Assembly (NCBI GenBank): GCA_913057435.1
Contig: CAJXNY010000033.1
Coordinates: 1 to 58,214 of the forward strand
Direction: 5' to 3'
Source of the DNA: an uncultured Oceanospirillaceae bacterium
GTDB taxonomy: Bacteria > Pseudomonadota > Gammaproteobacteria > Pseudomonadales > Balneatricaceae
Length of the DNA: 58,214 nucleotides
Shown piece by piece: positions 18,921 through 27,472 of the stretch; the stretch's first letter is position 1, and every line of letters begins with the position of its first letter. The notes beneath the pieces were generated by a model that made no database searches, had not been told where the DNA came from, and saw nothing but the letters and a program-made list of their open reading frames with translations. The position numbers and the translations under genes were made by a program.

Positions 18921-19793
18921 TTAACGGAAGATGACAGTCTTGTTGCCATCCAGGAACACGCGTTGCTCAACGTGTAGCTTCACTGCCCGTGCCAGCGCAT
19001 TGGTCTCGGTATCACGACCGACAGCCACCAGCGCGTCAGGACGGTAGCTGTGATCCACCGGCTGCACAGCCTGGGCAATGATCGGGCCTTCATCCAGATC
19101 ACAGGTTACATAATGGGCTGTTGCGCCGATCAGCTTCACCCCGCGCTCATGGGCCTGGTGGTACGGCTTGGCACCTTTGAAACCCGGCAGGAAGGAGTGA
19201 TGAATATTGATCGCCCGGCCATGCAGCTCAGTACAGAGGTTGTCAGACAGGATTTGCATGTAACGCGCCAGCACCACCAGCTCGGTACCGGTTTCATCAA
19301 CGATATCCAGCAACGCCAGTTCCTGCTCACGCTTGTTCTCTTTGTTCACCGGCAGGTAGATAAAGCGGATCCCTTCACGCTCAGCCATCGGGCGCAGGTC
19401 CAGATGGTTGGAAACAACCGCGGTGATCTCCATGTTCAGCTCGCCTTTGCGCAACCGGTACAGCAGATCATCCAGGCAGTGATCGAACTTGCTCACCATG
19501 ATCAGCACTTTGGTGGGTGTGGAGGCTGCGTGCAGCTCCCAGTCCATCTCAAATGCCTGGGCCGTTTCAACAAACTGCTCCTGAATATCATCGAGCTGGC
19601 ACTCACCCGATTCAACGTGGCAGACCGCACGCATAAAGAAGCGGCCGGTATCGTGATCATCAAACTGCGACAGTTCACTGATGTAGCAACCACGCTCAGC
19701 AAGGAAGGTAGTGACAGCAGCCACAATACCGCTGCTCGCTTTACAGGTCGCTTTAAGAACAAATTGATGCGGTGTGGAATTGTTGATGGTCAT
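18921..19793 (-). CDS. purU: Formyltetrahydrofolate deformylase
   Basis: 290 residues from the ATG at 19793. A TTG fourteen codons upstream lacks a ribosome site and would add a non-conserved tail. An N-terminal ACT domain (FVLKATCKASSGIVAAVTTFLAERGCYI) is followed by a formyl-transferase fold with NIHHSFLPGFKGAKPYHQAHERGVKLIGATAHYVT...DEGPII, which includes the conserved Asn-His-Asp set. It hydrolyses 10-formyl-THF to formate and THF, releasing folate for another round of sarcosine oxidation. First gene of the sox operon, divergent from iclR. Confidence 0.94.
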   Translation of the reverse strand: MTINNSTPHQFVLKATCKASSGIVAAVTTFLAERGCYISELSQFDDHDTGRFFMRAVCHVESGECQLDDIQEQFVETAQAFEMDWELHAASTPTKVLIMVSKFDHCLDDLLYRLRKGELNMEITAVVSNHLDLRPMAEREGIRFIYLPVNKENKREQELALLDIVDETGTELVVLARYMQILSDNLCTELHGRAINIHHSFLPGFKGAKPYHQAHERGVKLIGATAHYVTCDLDEGPIIAQAVQPVDHSYRPDALVAVGRDTETNALARAVKLHVEQRVFLDGNKTVIFR

Positions 19794-19869
19794 GATGACA
19801 GCCCTGTGGGTCTCCGTTGAATGAGCGTTAACCAAACCGGAAAATACTCATATATAAACTTTCATTTCA

Positions 19870-20023
19870 TATCTGAACAAACAGTGTCAAAAAACGTCTC
19901 CGACATCTGAATAAGACAAAAATATGATTCTTTATTTCATATAGCAAGAAAAAACAGCAGAATGCAGGAATATCCCGTGATATTTTTTACGCACGAAAAA
20001 TAAATTTATATCTGAATAAACAG
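19870..20023. promoter_or_regulatory. Three copies of a TATCTGAAtAAACAG motif between purU and iclR
   Basis: Direct copies at 19870-19884 (TATCTGAACAAACAG), 19904-19918 (CATCTGAATAAGACA) and 20009-20023 (TATCTGAATAAACAG). Two of them lie within small palindromes: TTCA-TATC-TGAA at copy 1 and TTTAT-N6-ATAAA at copy 3. The gap is AT-rich and holds both divergent promoters. The best reading is an operator array for the adjacent IclR protein. The binding protein is inferred from position. Confidence 0.55.
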
Positions 20024-20079
20024 ACCTTATTATCAACCCCCTGTTTACTCGACTGCCCATCTAATACGGAGCCACGGTT

Positions 20080-20856
20080 TTGACCGATAATGCCGAAAAA
20101 GACTACACCGTCCCTGCCCTGGCCCGTGGCCTGCGCATCATTGAGCTGTTCAGCCACCAGCAGCGGGTGCTGAGCACCAATGACTTTGCTGAGCATCTGG
20201 AGGTCAGCACCTCATCTATCTACCGAATTGTGCAAACGCTGACCGATATGCAGTATTTGCAGAAGGTTGCCCGCAATACCTACAGCCTGGGCCCCGCCGT
20301 GGTCTCCCGTGGTTACGCCTACCTGGCCAGCCGGGATATCGTCGATGTGGCCGCTCCCCATCTGAACCAGCTACGTGATGCCACCTCAGTGTCCTGCCAC
20401 CTGGCCATCCGTAACCACCACGACACGCTTTATATCTATCGGGCACTGGCCTCCCAGCGGCTGTCAGTGAATGTACCGGTCGGTACCCGCCTGCCCTGCC
20501 ACAGCAATGCACTGGGCCGTGCGCTGCTCAGCGGACTGAACGATGACGAGCTGGGGCAACTGTATTTAGGCATTCAGCTTGACGGGGTGCCGCAGCCCAG
20601 TCCGCAAAGCTTGCCGGAGCTACGTCAGCGTATCGCGGATGAAACCCGCCAGGGTTATAGCGCCAGCCAGTCAGACTTTGCCACCGCCATCGCGGCACCT
20701 ATCCGTAACTACGCCAATGAAGTCGTGGCCGCGATCAATATCTCCGGGCCGGATATTTTTATGCAGGGTGAGAACATCAATCAGGCGATTATTCAGCAAC
20801 TGCTGAACACCGCCGCCGTGATCTCGGCAGAGCTGGGATATAGCGCGGGGCTGTAA
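20080..20856 (+). CDS. IclR-family regulator, likely controls the sox operon
   Basis: 258 residues: an N-terminal winged helix (ALARGLRIIELFSHQQRVLSTNDFAEHLEVSTSSIYRIVQTLTDMQYLQK, about 13-62) and the IclR effector domain, with PVGTRLPCHSNALGRALLS and a C-terminal AAPIRNYANEVVAAINISGP. The start is TTG, with ACGGAG 7 bases upstream; no in-frame ATG precedes the helix-turn-helix. Divergent from purU-folD-soxBDAG, with motif repeats between them. The effector may be sarcosine, glycine or betaine-related, but this is not shown by sequence. Confidence 0.88.
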   Translation: MTDNAEKDYTVPALARGLRIIELFSHQQRVLSTNDFAEHLEVSTSSIYRIVQTLTDMQYLQKVARNTYSLGPAVVSRGYAYLASRDIVDVAAPHLNQLRDATSVSCHLAIRNHHDTLYIYRALASQRLSVNVPVGTRLPCHSNALGRALLSGLNDDELGQLYLGIQLDGVPQPSPQSLPELRQRIADETRQGYSASQSDFATAIAAPIRNYANEVVAAINISGPDIFMQGENINQAIIQQLLNTAAVISAELGYSAGL

Positions 20857-20870
20857 CGCCCACGGAGCGA

Positions 20871-20893
20871 GCTGCTACCGAAGAGATAGCAGC
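20871..20893. terminator. Hairpin between converging iclR and the Ldh2 gene
   Basis: Perfect 7-bp stem GCTGCTA / TAGCAGC with a 9-nt loop, directly followed by a second small repeat CCTGA-N6-TCAGG. There is no T-tract. Position between two converging genes suggests termination or 3'-end protection. Confidence 0.45.
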
Positions 20894-20904
20894 CCTGAGG
20901 GTTA

Positions 20905-21912
20905 TCAGGCGATAAAGGCTTCAACCTTCGCCAGCAACTCTTCACTGATTTCGATGTCATTGACATCGTTTTCAGCACGGTTGCGCAGACGACGCTGACC
21001 CGGCAGGCGCGCATCAGGCTGTGCTTCAACCGACGCCACCAGGTCCGCAATACGCTGTGCGAATGCTTCGCCAGAGAAGGTCTGCGGATCAATGGCAAAG
21101 AAGAACTGACCCGTTTTAGGTGGACCACCCGCCGTGCCAGAGAATGGGCTGGCCTGGGTGCCCAGAGTCGCACCCGACAGCGCAGCCGCCAGCACTTCAA
21201 CCACCAGACCTACACCAAAGCCTTTGTAACCGCCGCTAGGTGCCATGCTGCCCTTGAGCGCTACATCAGGATCAGTCGTCGGGTTACCGTCCACATCCAG
21301 CGCCCAGCCTTCAGGGATCGCTTTACCGGCACGGGCGTGCATCATGATTTCACTTTTCGCCACCACGCTGGCGGACTGGTCCAGTACAAACGCAACACCG
21401 CCTTTGCCATCCGGCGTTGCCATGGAGAACGGGTTCGTCCCCACAACAGGCTTGGTGCCGCCAACCGGCGCAATGGAGGCCGGTGCATTAGTGAAGCCCA
21501 GTGCCAGCAGGCCCTGCTCAGCCAGACGCTCCGTGTGGTAACCCAGTACGCCACAGTTGTAGGAGTTACGAATTGCCAGGCCTGCACAGCCGTTTTCTTT
21601 CGCCAGCTCGATCAGCTTGTCAAAACCGGCATCGATCGCCGGGTGCGCAAAACCGCTACCCGCGTCAACCACCACAGCAGACGCCGAAGGCGTGGTGACA
21701 GCAGGCTCAGCCTGACCGATTACTTTGCCGCAACGTACATGCTCGCAGTAGTTAGGCACATAAACCAGGCCGTGACTTTTGATGCCGTCACGTTCAGCGG
21801 CAGCAACCGCGCGCGCCAGCGAACGGGCACCTGTTTCATTGGTGCCAGCGCCGGTCAGCGCCTGGAAGCTTAGTTCTTCAATCTGCGCGAGACTCAGGGT
21901 ACGTGTTGTCAT
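20905..21912 (-). CDS. Malate/L-lactate dehydrogenase-type (Ldh2) oxidoreductase, sulfolactate-dehydrogenase-like
   Basis: 335-residue NAD(P)-dependent 2-hydroxyacid/ketoimine reductase of the Ldh_2 fold. Seen: RDGIKSHGLVYVPNY, PVGGTKPVVGTNPFSMATP, DQSASVVAKSEI and APSGGYKGFGVGLVVEVLAAALSG. The overall pattern reminds me of bacterial (R)-sulfolactate dehydrogenases, but malate, ureidoglycolate and Pyr2C/Pip2C reductases share the fold. At the usual catalytic-His position (SHHFG or GHSG in relatives) this protein has NSYNCG, with another His four residues on (GYHTER). It is divergent from a LysR gene that probably regulates it. Substrate uncertain. Confidence 0.82.
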   Translation of the reverse strand: MTTRTLSLAQIEELSFQALTGAGTNETGARSLARAVAAAERDGIKSHGLVYVPNYCEHVRCGKVIGQAEPAVTTPSASAVVVDAGSGFAHPAIDAGFDKLIELAKENGCAGLAIRNSYNCGVLGYHTERLAEQGLLALGFTNAPASIAPVGGTKPVVGTNPFSMATPDGKGGVAFVLDQSASVVAKSEIMMHARAGKAIPEGWALDVDGNPTTDPDVALKGSMAPSGGYKGFGVGLVVEVLAAALSGATLGTQASPFSGTAGGPPKTGQFFFAIDPQTFSGEAFAQRIADLVASVEAQPDARLPGQRRLRNRAENDVNDIEISEELLAKVEAFIA

Positions 21913-22078
21913 TATGGGATTACTCCTTGCTCAAACCAGTGTCAGTGTCCTGCTGGACAATCATCAATCCCTGCCGCCCAGCCAGATTGGCACGCAGGTA
22001 CTGCCAGCGTCATTGCGAATAACAATCGAAATGAAGCCAGCGACAACATGCGAAATCCAGGCCGACGGCACGGGAAAA

Positions 22079-22096
22079 TATTTCATATTGGAAATA
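22079..22096. promoter_or_regulatory. LysR-type operator candidate between the Ldh2 gene and its LysR
   Basis: Inverted repeat TATTTC-N6-GAAATA, which contains the T-N11-A arrangement typical of LysR boxes. It lies 83 bp ahead of the LysR ATG in the divergent gap. Binding is inferred. Confidence 0.5.
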
Positions 22097-22179
22097 ATCG
22101 GTATATAACAGCGATAGAGCTAATTGTTTTTATGATGTATTTGTTAAGAAAAACTGATCGCACCAAAACAGGGCAATGT

Positions 22180-23070
22180 ATGAGTCTCAAGTTACAGCAG
22201 CTGAACCACTTCGTACTGGTGGCTGAAGAAAAGGGTTTTCGCAGTGCTGCAAGCCGTGCTAACCGTTCCCAGGCGGCCATTTCAAGCTCTATCAAAGAAC
22301 TGGAAAACAGCCTGGGCCAGCCCCTGTTTGAGCATGGAAACAAAGCCCGCCTGACCCCCTATGGCCAGGCGTGTCTGCCCAGGGTGCAAGGTTTTTTACA
22401 GCAGGCTGATCGGCTGGAAACAGATCTGATGGCTATCGCGCGAGGTGAGAATGGCCGGGTACGGGTCGCCTCCATTCCATCGGTCGCCAGCCGCTTACTG
22501 CCCGATGTGCTGGCGGCCTTCACCGCCCAGTACCCGGATGTTGAACTGGAGCTGGAAGATGATACCGCCGAGCACATTGAAGCCCGCCTGTTACGGGGAG
22601 AGGTCGATATCGCTCTGGGCAACCAGGTGAAAATCAGTGATCAGATAAACTTTATGCCCTTGCGGTGTGATCCGGTGGGGCTGGCTTGCAGCAAGCAGCA
22701 CCCGCTGGCCAATCTGGGCCGCCCGGTTCACTGGCGGGAGCTGGCCAGCCACCAGCTAATCAACAACGGGACGGTAAAGCTGTTACGGGACACGCCGCTG
22801 CAGGCACTGATGGAAACCGCCCGCTACCGGGTCTCCAATATGTTGTCGCTGTACTCATTGCTGGAGCACAATGTGGGCGTGACCACCCTGCCCCGACTGG
22901 CGATGTCCGCTGCCCACCCTTCACTGGTGTGGCTGCCACTTAAGTCGCCACGCGTCGAGAGAACCATCGGCATTCAGCAGCTGGCGGACCGTACCCTGTC
23001 ACCCCCGGCCCAGGCCTTTTACCAGCTGTGCCTGAAACAGTTGCACGAAGAACACACCGCCGCAGTCTAA
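22180..23070 (+). CDS. LysR-family regulator, divergent from the Ldh2 dehydrogenase
   Basis: 296 residues from ATG 22180. The frame is open 44 codons further up, but those residues are not LysR-like. Helix-turn-helix: LQQLNHFVLVAEEKGFRSAASRANRSQAAISSSIKELENSLGQPLF. The effector domain carries VASIPSVASRLLPDVLAAF. Divergent from the Ldh2 gene, with a T-N11-A box between them. Its stop overlaps that of the next LysR gene by 4 nt on the opposite strand. Confidence 0.87.
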   Translation: MSLKLQQLNHFVLVAEEKGFRSAASRANRSQAAISSSIKELENSLGQPLFEHGNKARLTPYGQACLPRVQGFLQQADRLETDLMAIARGENGRVRVASIPSVASRLLPDVLAAFTAQYPDVELELEDDTAEHIEARLLRGEVDIALGNQVKISDQINFMPLRCDPVGLACSKQHPLANLGRPVHWRELASHQLINNGTVKLLRDTPLQALMETARYRVSNMLSLYSLLEHNVGVTTLPRLAMSAAHPSLVWLPLKSPRVERTIGIQQLADRTLSPPAQAFYQLCLKQLHEEHTAAV

Positions 23071-23918
23071 TCAGCTTCAATGCGAAACCGGTCACAGATT
23101 TTTGCGGCCATCGCCGCCCCCAGCAATGGGTGCGGGATTGATGCTACCTGCAGCACAATATCAACGGCGGGCAGCTCTGGCAGCGGAACATGCGCGGCCA
23201 CTTCTTCTAGTCCACCGCTCATGCTGGAACGGGCCATCGCACTGATCCCCAGCCCTACCCGTAATAACGATTTAATGGTGGTCGCACTGGACGTGGCACA
23301 CACCAGCCGGTAGTCGCGTTGCTGCTTCTCCAGCCCATCAATGGCGGTACTGTGAAATTTACAATCCGCCTCGTAAAGCACCAGCGGCAACACTGACTTT
23401 TCCGTCAGCCGGGTATAACCGCCGTGTACCCAGACGCCCTTATCATGCTTAAGCAGGTAGCCTTCGTCATGCTCCGGGGCGCGGGTGAGAATCGCGATAT
23501 CAATCTGACCGCTATCGAGCATCCGGCGCAGCTCCGTACTGCAATCACAATGCACCCGTATCGTCAGCTGCGGCAGCGCGTGCAGCAGCTGCTCAACCAG
23601 CTGCGGTAAAATAGACTCGGCATAATCATCCGGGCAACCAATACGGATCGGTGGGTGCGGGGTTTTATTCACCAGTTCACCCAGCGCTTCATCATGCATC
23701 GCCAGAATACGGCGGGCATAACTGGCCAGCAGACGCCCCTGCTCCGTCAACTGCAGATTGCGGCCCTTTTTCAGGAACAGACCCTGACCGGCTTCCTCCT
23801 CCAGTTTTTTCATCTGCATGCTGACAGCACTCTGGGTGCGAAAAGTCTGTTTTGCCGCCCGGGTAAAACTGCCTGTATCAACAAACGCAATAAAGCTTCG
23901 TAGTGCTTCAATATCCAT
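23067..23918 (-). CDS. LysR-family regulator
   Basis: 283 residues from ATG 23918 (AGG nine bases upstream). An alternative start nine codons earlier lacks support. The helix-turn-helix is MDIEALRSFIAFVDTGSFTRAAKQTFRTQSAVSMQMKKLEEEAGQGLF, followed by the effector domain with IRIGCPDDYAESILPQLVEQL. The DDYAE... form recalls LysR proteins beside GST-type genes. Divergent from the GST gene at 24042, which is the likely target. Converges tail-to-tail with the previous LysR gene. Confidence 0.86.
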   Translation of the reverse strand: MDIEALRSFIAFVDTGSFTRAAKQTFRTQSAVSMQMKKLEEEAGQGLFLKKGRNLQLTEQGRLLASYARRILAMHDEALGELVNKTPHPPIRIGCPDDYAESILPQLVEQLLHALPQLTIRVHCDCSTELRRMLDSGQIDIAILTRAPEHDEGYLLKHDKGVWVHGGYTRLTEKSVLPLVLYEADCKFHSTAIDGLEKQQRDYRLVCATSSATTIKSLLRVGLGISAMARSSMSGGLEEVAAHVPLPELPAVDIVLQVASIPHPLLGAAMAAKICDRFRIEAD

Positions 23919-24041
23919 ACAACACGCCTTAAGACCATCTATCAAAATTACTGATGCATTCTATAAAAACTATTCGGTAGTCAGATATGCTTCTTCAGGA
24001 CAGAATCAGCCCATCACACATCATTACAGAGGAAAGGCACC

Positions 24042-24695
24042 ATGGAACTGGTTATCGGCAATAAAAACTACTCCTCCTGGTCACTGCGCGGCTGGCTGAT
24101 GCTGGAAGCATTCGAGCTGCCCTTCAAAGAGACCCGGCTTAAATTGTTCACCAACGAGTTCTATCAACACCTGGCGCAGTACAACGCTGCCAGCAAAGTG
24201 CCTGTATTGGTTGATGGGGATGTAGTGGTCTGGGATTCACTGGCGATCTGTGAATATATCAACGAGCGTCAGCTCGACGGCAAAGGCTGGCCAGCAGCAC
24301 CTGCCCTGCGTGCTCAGGCCCGCGCTGTTGCTTGCGAGATGCATTCAGGCTTTACCGGCCTGCGCAACGAGATGCCAATGAACTGCCGGGCACGGCGCAC
24401 CATCGAGCCGTCTACCCAGGCACTGGCCGATATCCAGCGGATTGATCAACTGTGGTCAGCCCTGCGTGAGCAGCATGGTACTCAGGGTGAGTGGCTGTTC
24501 GGTGATTTCAGTATCGTCGATGTGATGTTTGCTCCCGTGGTGCTGCGCTTTATGACCTACGGCACTGCGCTGAGTCCACTGAGCCAGCAATACGCCGACA
24601 CCCTGCGCCAGCATCCCGCCATGCAGGCATGGCTGGCGGACGCATTACTGGAAACAGAGATTGTGGACGAGGATGAGGCAGGCGAGCCCGCTTAA
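24042..24695 (+). CDS. Glutathione S-transferase family protein
   Basis: 217 residues with an N-terminal thioredoxin-like domain (NKNYSSWSLRGWLML, where a Ser occupies the catalytic region, then NAASKVPVLVDGDVVVWDSLAICEYI for glutathione binding) and an all-helical C-terminal domain. Cytoplasmic, no signal peptide. It conjugates or transfers glutathione; the substrate is not predictable. AGAGGAAAG ribosome site. Its stop overlaps the stop of the cytochrome gene on the other strand by 4 nt. Confidence 0.88.
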   Translation: MELVIGNKNYSSWSLRGWLMLEAFELPFKETRLKLFTNEFYQHLAQYNAASKVPVLVDGDVVVWDSLAICEYINERQLDGKGWPAAPALRAQARAVACEMHSGFTGLRNEMPMNCRARRTIEPSTQALADIQRIDQLWSALREQHGTQGEWLFGDFSIVDVMFAPVVLRFMTYGTALSPLSQQYADTLRQHPAMQAWLADALLETEIVDEDEAGEPA

Positions 24696-25588
24696 CGGCG
24701 GCGGCTCTGATCCGTCAATATATAGGTAGCGATCGCGGTACGGTCCTGCTCAGTGAGCCAGGAAGTGCCATGTTGCACCACCTCAGCCATGCTGCCGATA
24801 AACTGATCTCCTGCTGGCTGTTCACCGCTTTTCAGCGCAGCCGCCAGGCTTTCAACGGTCCAGCCACGGGCATCCAGAATCCGTGGCCGGATCGTTGGTG
24901 AGCGCTCTCCCCCCGGCAGATTATCTGACCCCTGCAGATGACGTGACCAGTCCAGCGCCCCGTAAGAGTTACGCGGCGTATGGCAGGCTGCGCAGTGGGC
25001 CGGGCCATTCACCAGATACGCGCCCCGGTTAAACACTTCACCATTTTTCGGATTGGCTTTGAATCGACCTTCATGGAAGAAAGCGGTCTGCCATAGACTC
25101 AGCCCGGAACGGATATTGTAAGGAAAGTTAATATCGTGCTCAGGGGCAGCTTCAGCCACTGCCGGGGTTGCCTGCAGTGCCGCCCACAGATCCACCACAT
25201 CCTGATCGCTCAGCCGGGTATAAAAGTCATAGGGGAACACCGGGTAGTACGGCTCACCTTCCGGGGAGATCCCCGTGCGCAATGCACGGGCGAAGTCCAC
25301 TACGCTCCAGTTACCCAGGCCGTGTTCTTTGTCCGGCGTCAGGTTCGGTGCCTGAAAGGTACCAAAGGCCGTTTCCAGCCCGGGGCCACCGGCCAGCGGC
25401 TTGCCCTCCTTTTCTGCATCGGTATGACAGGCATAGCAGCCACCTGCTCGCAACAGATACTGCCCCCGCTCAGCACTGCCCGGCTCAGCATTTTCCAGGG
25501 TCACCGGTGCAGTTTCAGCAAGCGCAGCATTGCTGATGCCAAGGCACAGCAAGGTGCGGGCAATAAATCGACGAGACAGATACGACAT
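24692..25588 (-). CDS. Periplasmic diheme cytochrome c
   Basis: 298 residues from the ATG at 25588. A signal peptide ends near NAALA/E. Two CxxCH haem-c sites are present: CYACH soon after the signal peptide and CAACH in the second half (NGPAHCAACHTPRNSYGALDW). The pattern GGCYACHTDAE...PNLTPD...FARALRTGISPEGEPYYPVFPY matches cytochrome subunits that take electrons from membrane or periplasmic dehydrogenases (alcohol or aldehyde type). No such dehydrogenase is adjacent, so it is an orphan electron carrier here. No terminator; it converges with the GST gene. Confidence 0.88.
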   Translation of the reverse strand: MSYLSRRFIARTLLCLGISNAALAETAPVTLENAEPGSAERGQYLLRAGGCYACHTDAEKEGKPLAGGPGLETAFGTFQAPNLTPDKEHGLGNWSVVDFARALRTGISPEGEPYYPVFPYDFYTRLSDQDVVDLWAALQATPAVAEAAPEHDINFPYNIRSGLSLWQTAFFHEGRFKANPKNGEVFNRGAYLVNGPAHCAACHTPRNSYGALDWSRHLQGSDNLPGGERSPTIRPRILDARGWTVESLAAALKSGEQPAGDQFIGSMAEVVQHGTSWLTEQDRTAIATYILTDQSRRR

Positions 25589-25826
25589 CAATCAGATCCT
25601 GTGTATATAAAGAAGAAGCAATCAGGGCGCTCAGTGTATGGGCTGACCTGCCGCTTTTCAATTTTGCCCGACAGTTAAGCATCAACTTTGCAGTTTTGTC
25701 ACTGAACATGTCAAAGGTGCGGCCTTGCACCGCTGGAAAATATCTGGCCAACTAGCAGGCACTGACTTTAACCCTGTGATAACTGTCTGATTTAACAGGC
25801 AACTCACCCCACTACAGGACCGCCCC

Positions 25827-26372
25827 ATGCTGATTCATCCCGATAAATCCTGCCTGCTGGTTGTTGATATTCAGGACCGGCTGATCCCCGCCATCCATGA
25901 GGGTGAGACCCTGATCGATAACGCCCACTGGCTGATCAGCATTGCCAACGAACTTGAGGTGCCGGTACTAACCTCCGAGCAGTATCCCCAGGGGCTGGGC
26001 CATACCAGCGAGCGCCTGCTGCCACTGCTCAAGCCTGAAAACATTCTGGAAAAAACCTGGTTTTCCTGCATGGCCGAACCGGCCTGTAATGACGCAATCA
26101 ACAGCCTGCGGCCGGATCAGGTGATTGTGATCGGCATGGAAGCACATGTCTGCGTGCTGCAGACGGTCGTGCAGCTTAAGCAGCAGGCCCGCGCGGTGTT
26201 CGTGGTTGAAGACTGCATATCCTCTCGCAACCCGGCGGACAAAGCCGCCGCCATTGAGCGGATGCGCAGCCTGGGGGTGCATATTGTTACCCGTGAGATG
26301 GTGGCCTTTGAGTGGCTGCAAAAAGCCGGTACCGAGCAGTTCCGCCAGATCAGCAAGCAGTACCTGCGTTAA
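25827..26372 (+). CDS. Isochorismatase-like cysteine hydrolase
   Basis: 181-residue Rossmann-like hydrolase of the YcaC/nicotinamidase superfamily. The Asp-Lys-Cys triad is visible as VVDIQDRL (D15), ILEKTWFSC (Lys) and GMEAHVCVLQT (Cys). The trailing RNPADKAAAIERMRSLGVHIVTREMVAFEWL is typical of YcaC-like members, whose natural substrates are mostly unknown. ATG after AGGA. It converges closely with the LysR gene downstream (21 nt). Confidence 0.88.
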   Translation: MLIHPDKSCLLVVDIQDRLIPAIHEGETLIDNAHWLISIANELEVPVLTSEQYPQGLGHTSERLLPLLKPENILEKTWFSCMAEPACNDAINSLRPDQVIVIGMEAHVCVLQTVVQLKQQARAVFVVEDCISSRNPADKAAAIERMRSLGVHIVTREMVAFEWLQKAGTEQFRQISKQYLR

Positions 26373-26393
26373 AACCGCCCATATTCAGCACGC

Positions 26394-27338
26394 TTAGAGC
26401 GGGCCAGCCGTGCCCGCTTTCATCTCAGCTTCCATCTGCGCCATTAACGCGGGCAGGTCCATATCCCGTAGCACCTTCACCATTCCCTGCGCCGCCATCG
26501 ACAGTGGATAACGCCGCCGGGTCACGATACCCACCTGACGGGGAATCCGGGGTTCATGTAGCGCCCGGCAATAAGCCCCCAGCTCAGCCATCTGCCGAAT
26601 ACACAATGCAGGCACAGCACTGACGCCCAGCCCGGTTGCCACCATCCGCCCGATTGTCGCCAGCTGATGGGTTTCAAACTCCACCACCAGCGGAATACCT
26701 GCCTCCTCCAGCTGCTGCTCAATCCGCAGCCGGATACTGGAGGGCCGCTGCAATGACATGAAATCACTGTGCAGCAATGCCTGCCACTCAACCTGAGTCT
26801 GATTCAGTAGCGCATGCCCCTTGGGTAGCACGGCCACCAGTTCGTCCTGAAACAGTGGCTCAAACAGCAAGTCCTCCGACTCGGCAGGCTCAAAGCTGAT
26901 CCCCAGTTCACAACGCCCCTGGCGCACCATGTCGACGACAGCTTCGGCCAGCACATCGTGCACGGTCACATTGATCTGCGGATAGCTCTCCCGATAACGG
27001 CAGATCGCCTGCGGCAATTGGTTAAGTGCAAACGAGGGCATCGCCGCCATGGCGATTTTGCCGCGCTTGAGGGCGAAGCGATTGTGTACCTCCTCCAGAG
27101 CGTTATCCCAGTCGGCCAGCAAACGCTCTGCCGAGGGCAGAAACGCTTTGCCCTCCGCCGTTAATGACAGTGTCCGGGTGGTCCGTGCCAGCAATTGCCC
27201 CCCCACCTCTTCTTCAAGATTTTTGATGGCAATACTGAGCGCCGGTTGCGACAGATGGATAGCCGCGCAGGCTTCAGTGAAGCTCTGGGTTTTCGCCACG
27301 GCAACAAAGGCACGCAGCTGTTTAACGGTGATATTCAT
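26394..27338 (-). CDS. LysR-family regulator, probable controller of the CoA-transferase genes
   Basis: 314 residues. Winged helix VKQLRAFVAVAKTQSFTEACAAIHLSQPALSIAIKNLEEEVGGQLLARTTRTLSLT and a normal effector domain. Divergent from scoA with a 134-nt AT-rich gap that holds a repeated TTCAAT and a small GAACGC-TTA-GCGTTC repeat at 27422-27436. This arrangement is the standard one for a LysR activator of the neighbouring operon. Confidence 0.87.
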   Translation of the reverse strand: MNITVKQLRAFVAVAKTQSFTEACAAIHLSQPALSIAIKNLEEEVGGQLLARTTRTLSLTAEGKAFLPSAERLLADWDNALEEVHNRFALKRGKIAMAAMPSFALNQLPQAICRYRESYPQINVTVHDVLAEAVVDMVRQGRCELGISFEPAESEDLLFEPLFQDELVAVLPKGHALLNQTQVEWQALLHSDFMSLQRPSSIRLRIEQQLEEAGIPLVVEFETHQLATIGRMVATGLGVSAVPALCIRQMAELGAYCRALHEPRIPRQVGIVTRRRYPLSMAAQGMVKVLRDMDLPALMAQMEAEMKAGTAGPL

Positions 27339-27472
27339 TTAAAAACCAAATAAATTATTCAATTCTTTCAATTTGCTAAATATAAAGGGTTGTTAGAGAC
27401 TTGGGAACATCACTTATTGAAGAACGCTTAGCGTTCGGTGAACCCTGTATATGAGCATGGAGGAGTGTTGCA

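Noticed and set aside
19794-20079. Glycine riboswitch ahead of the sarcosine operon
   Set aside because: The gap is AT-rich and lacks the conserved glycine-aptamer GG-rich core. Only repeat motifs and promoters fit.
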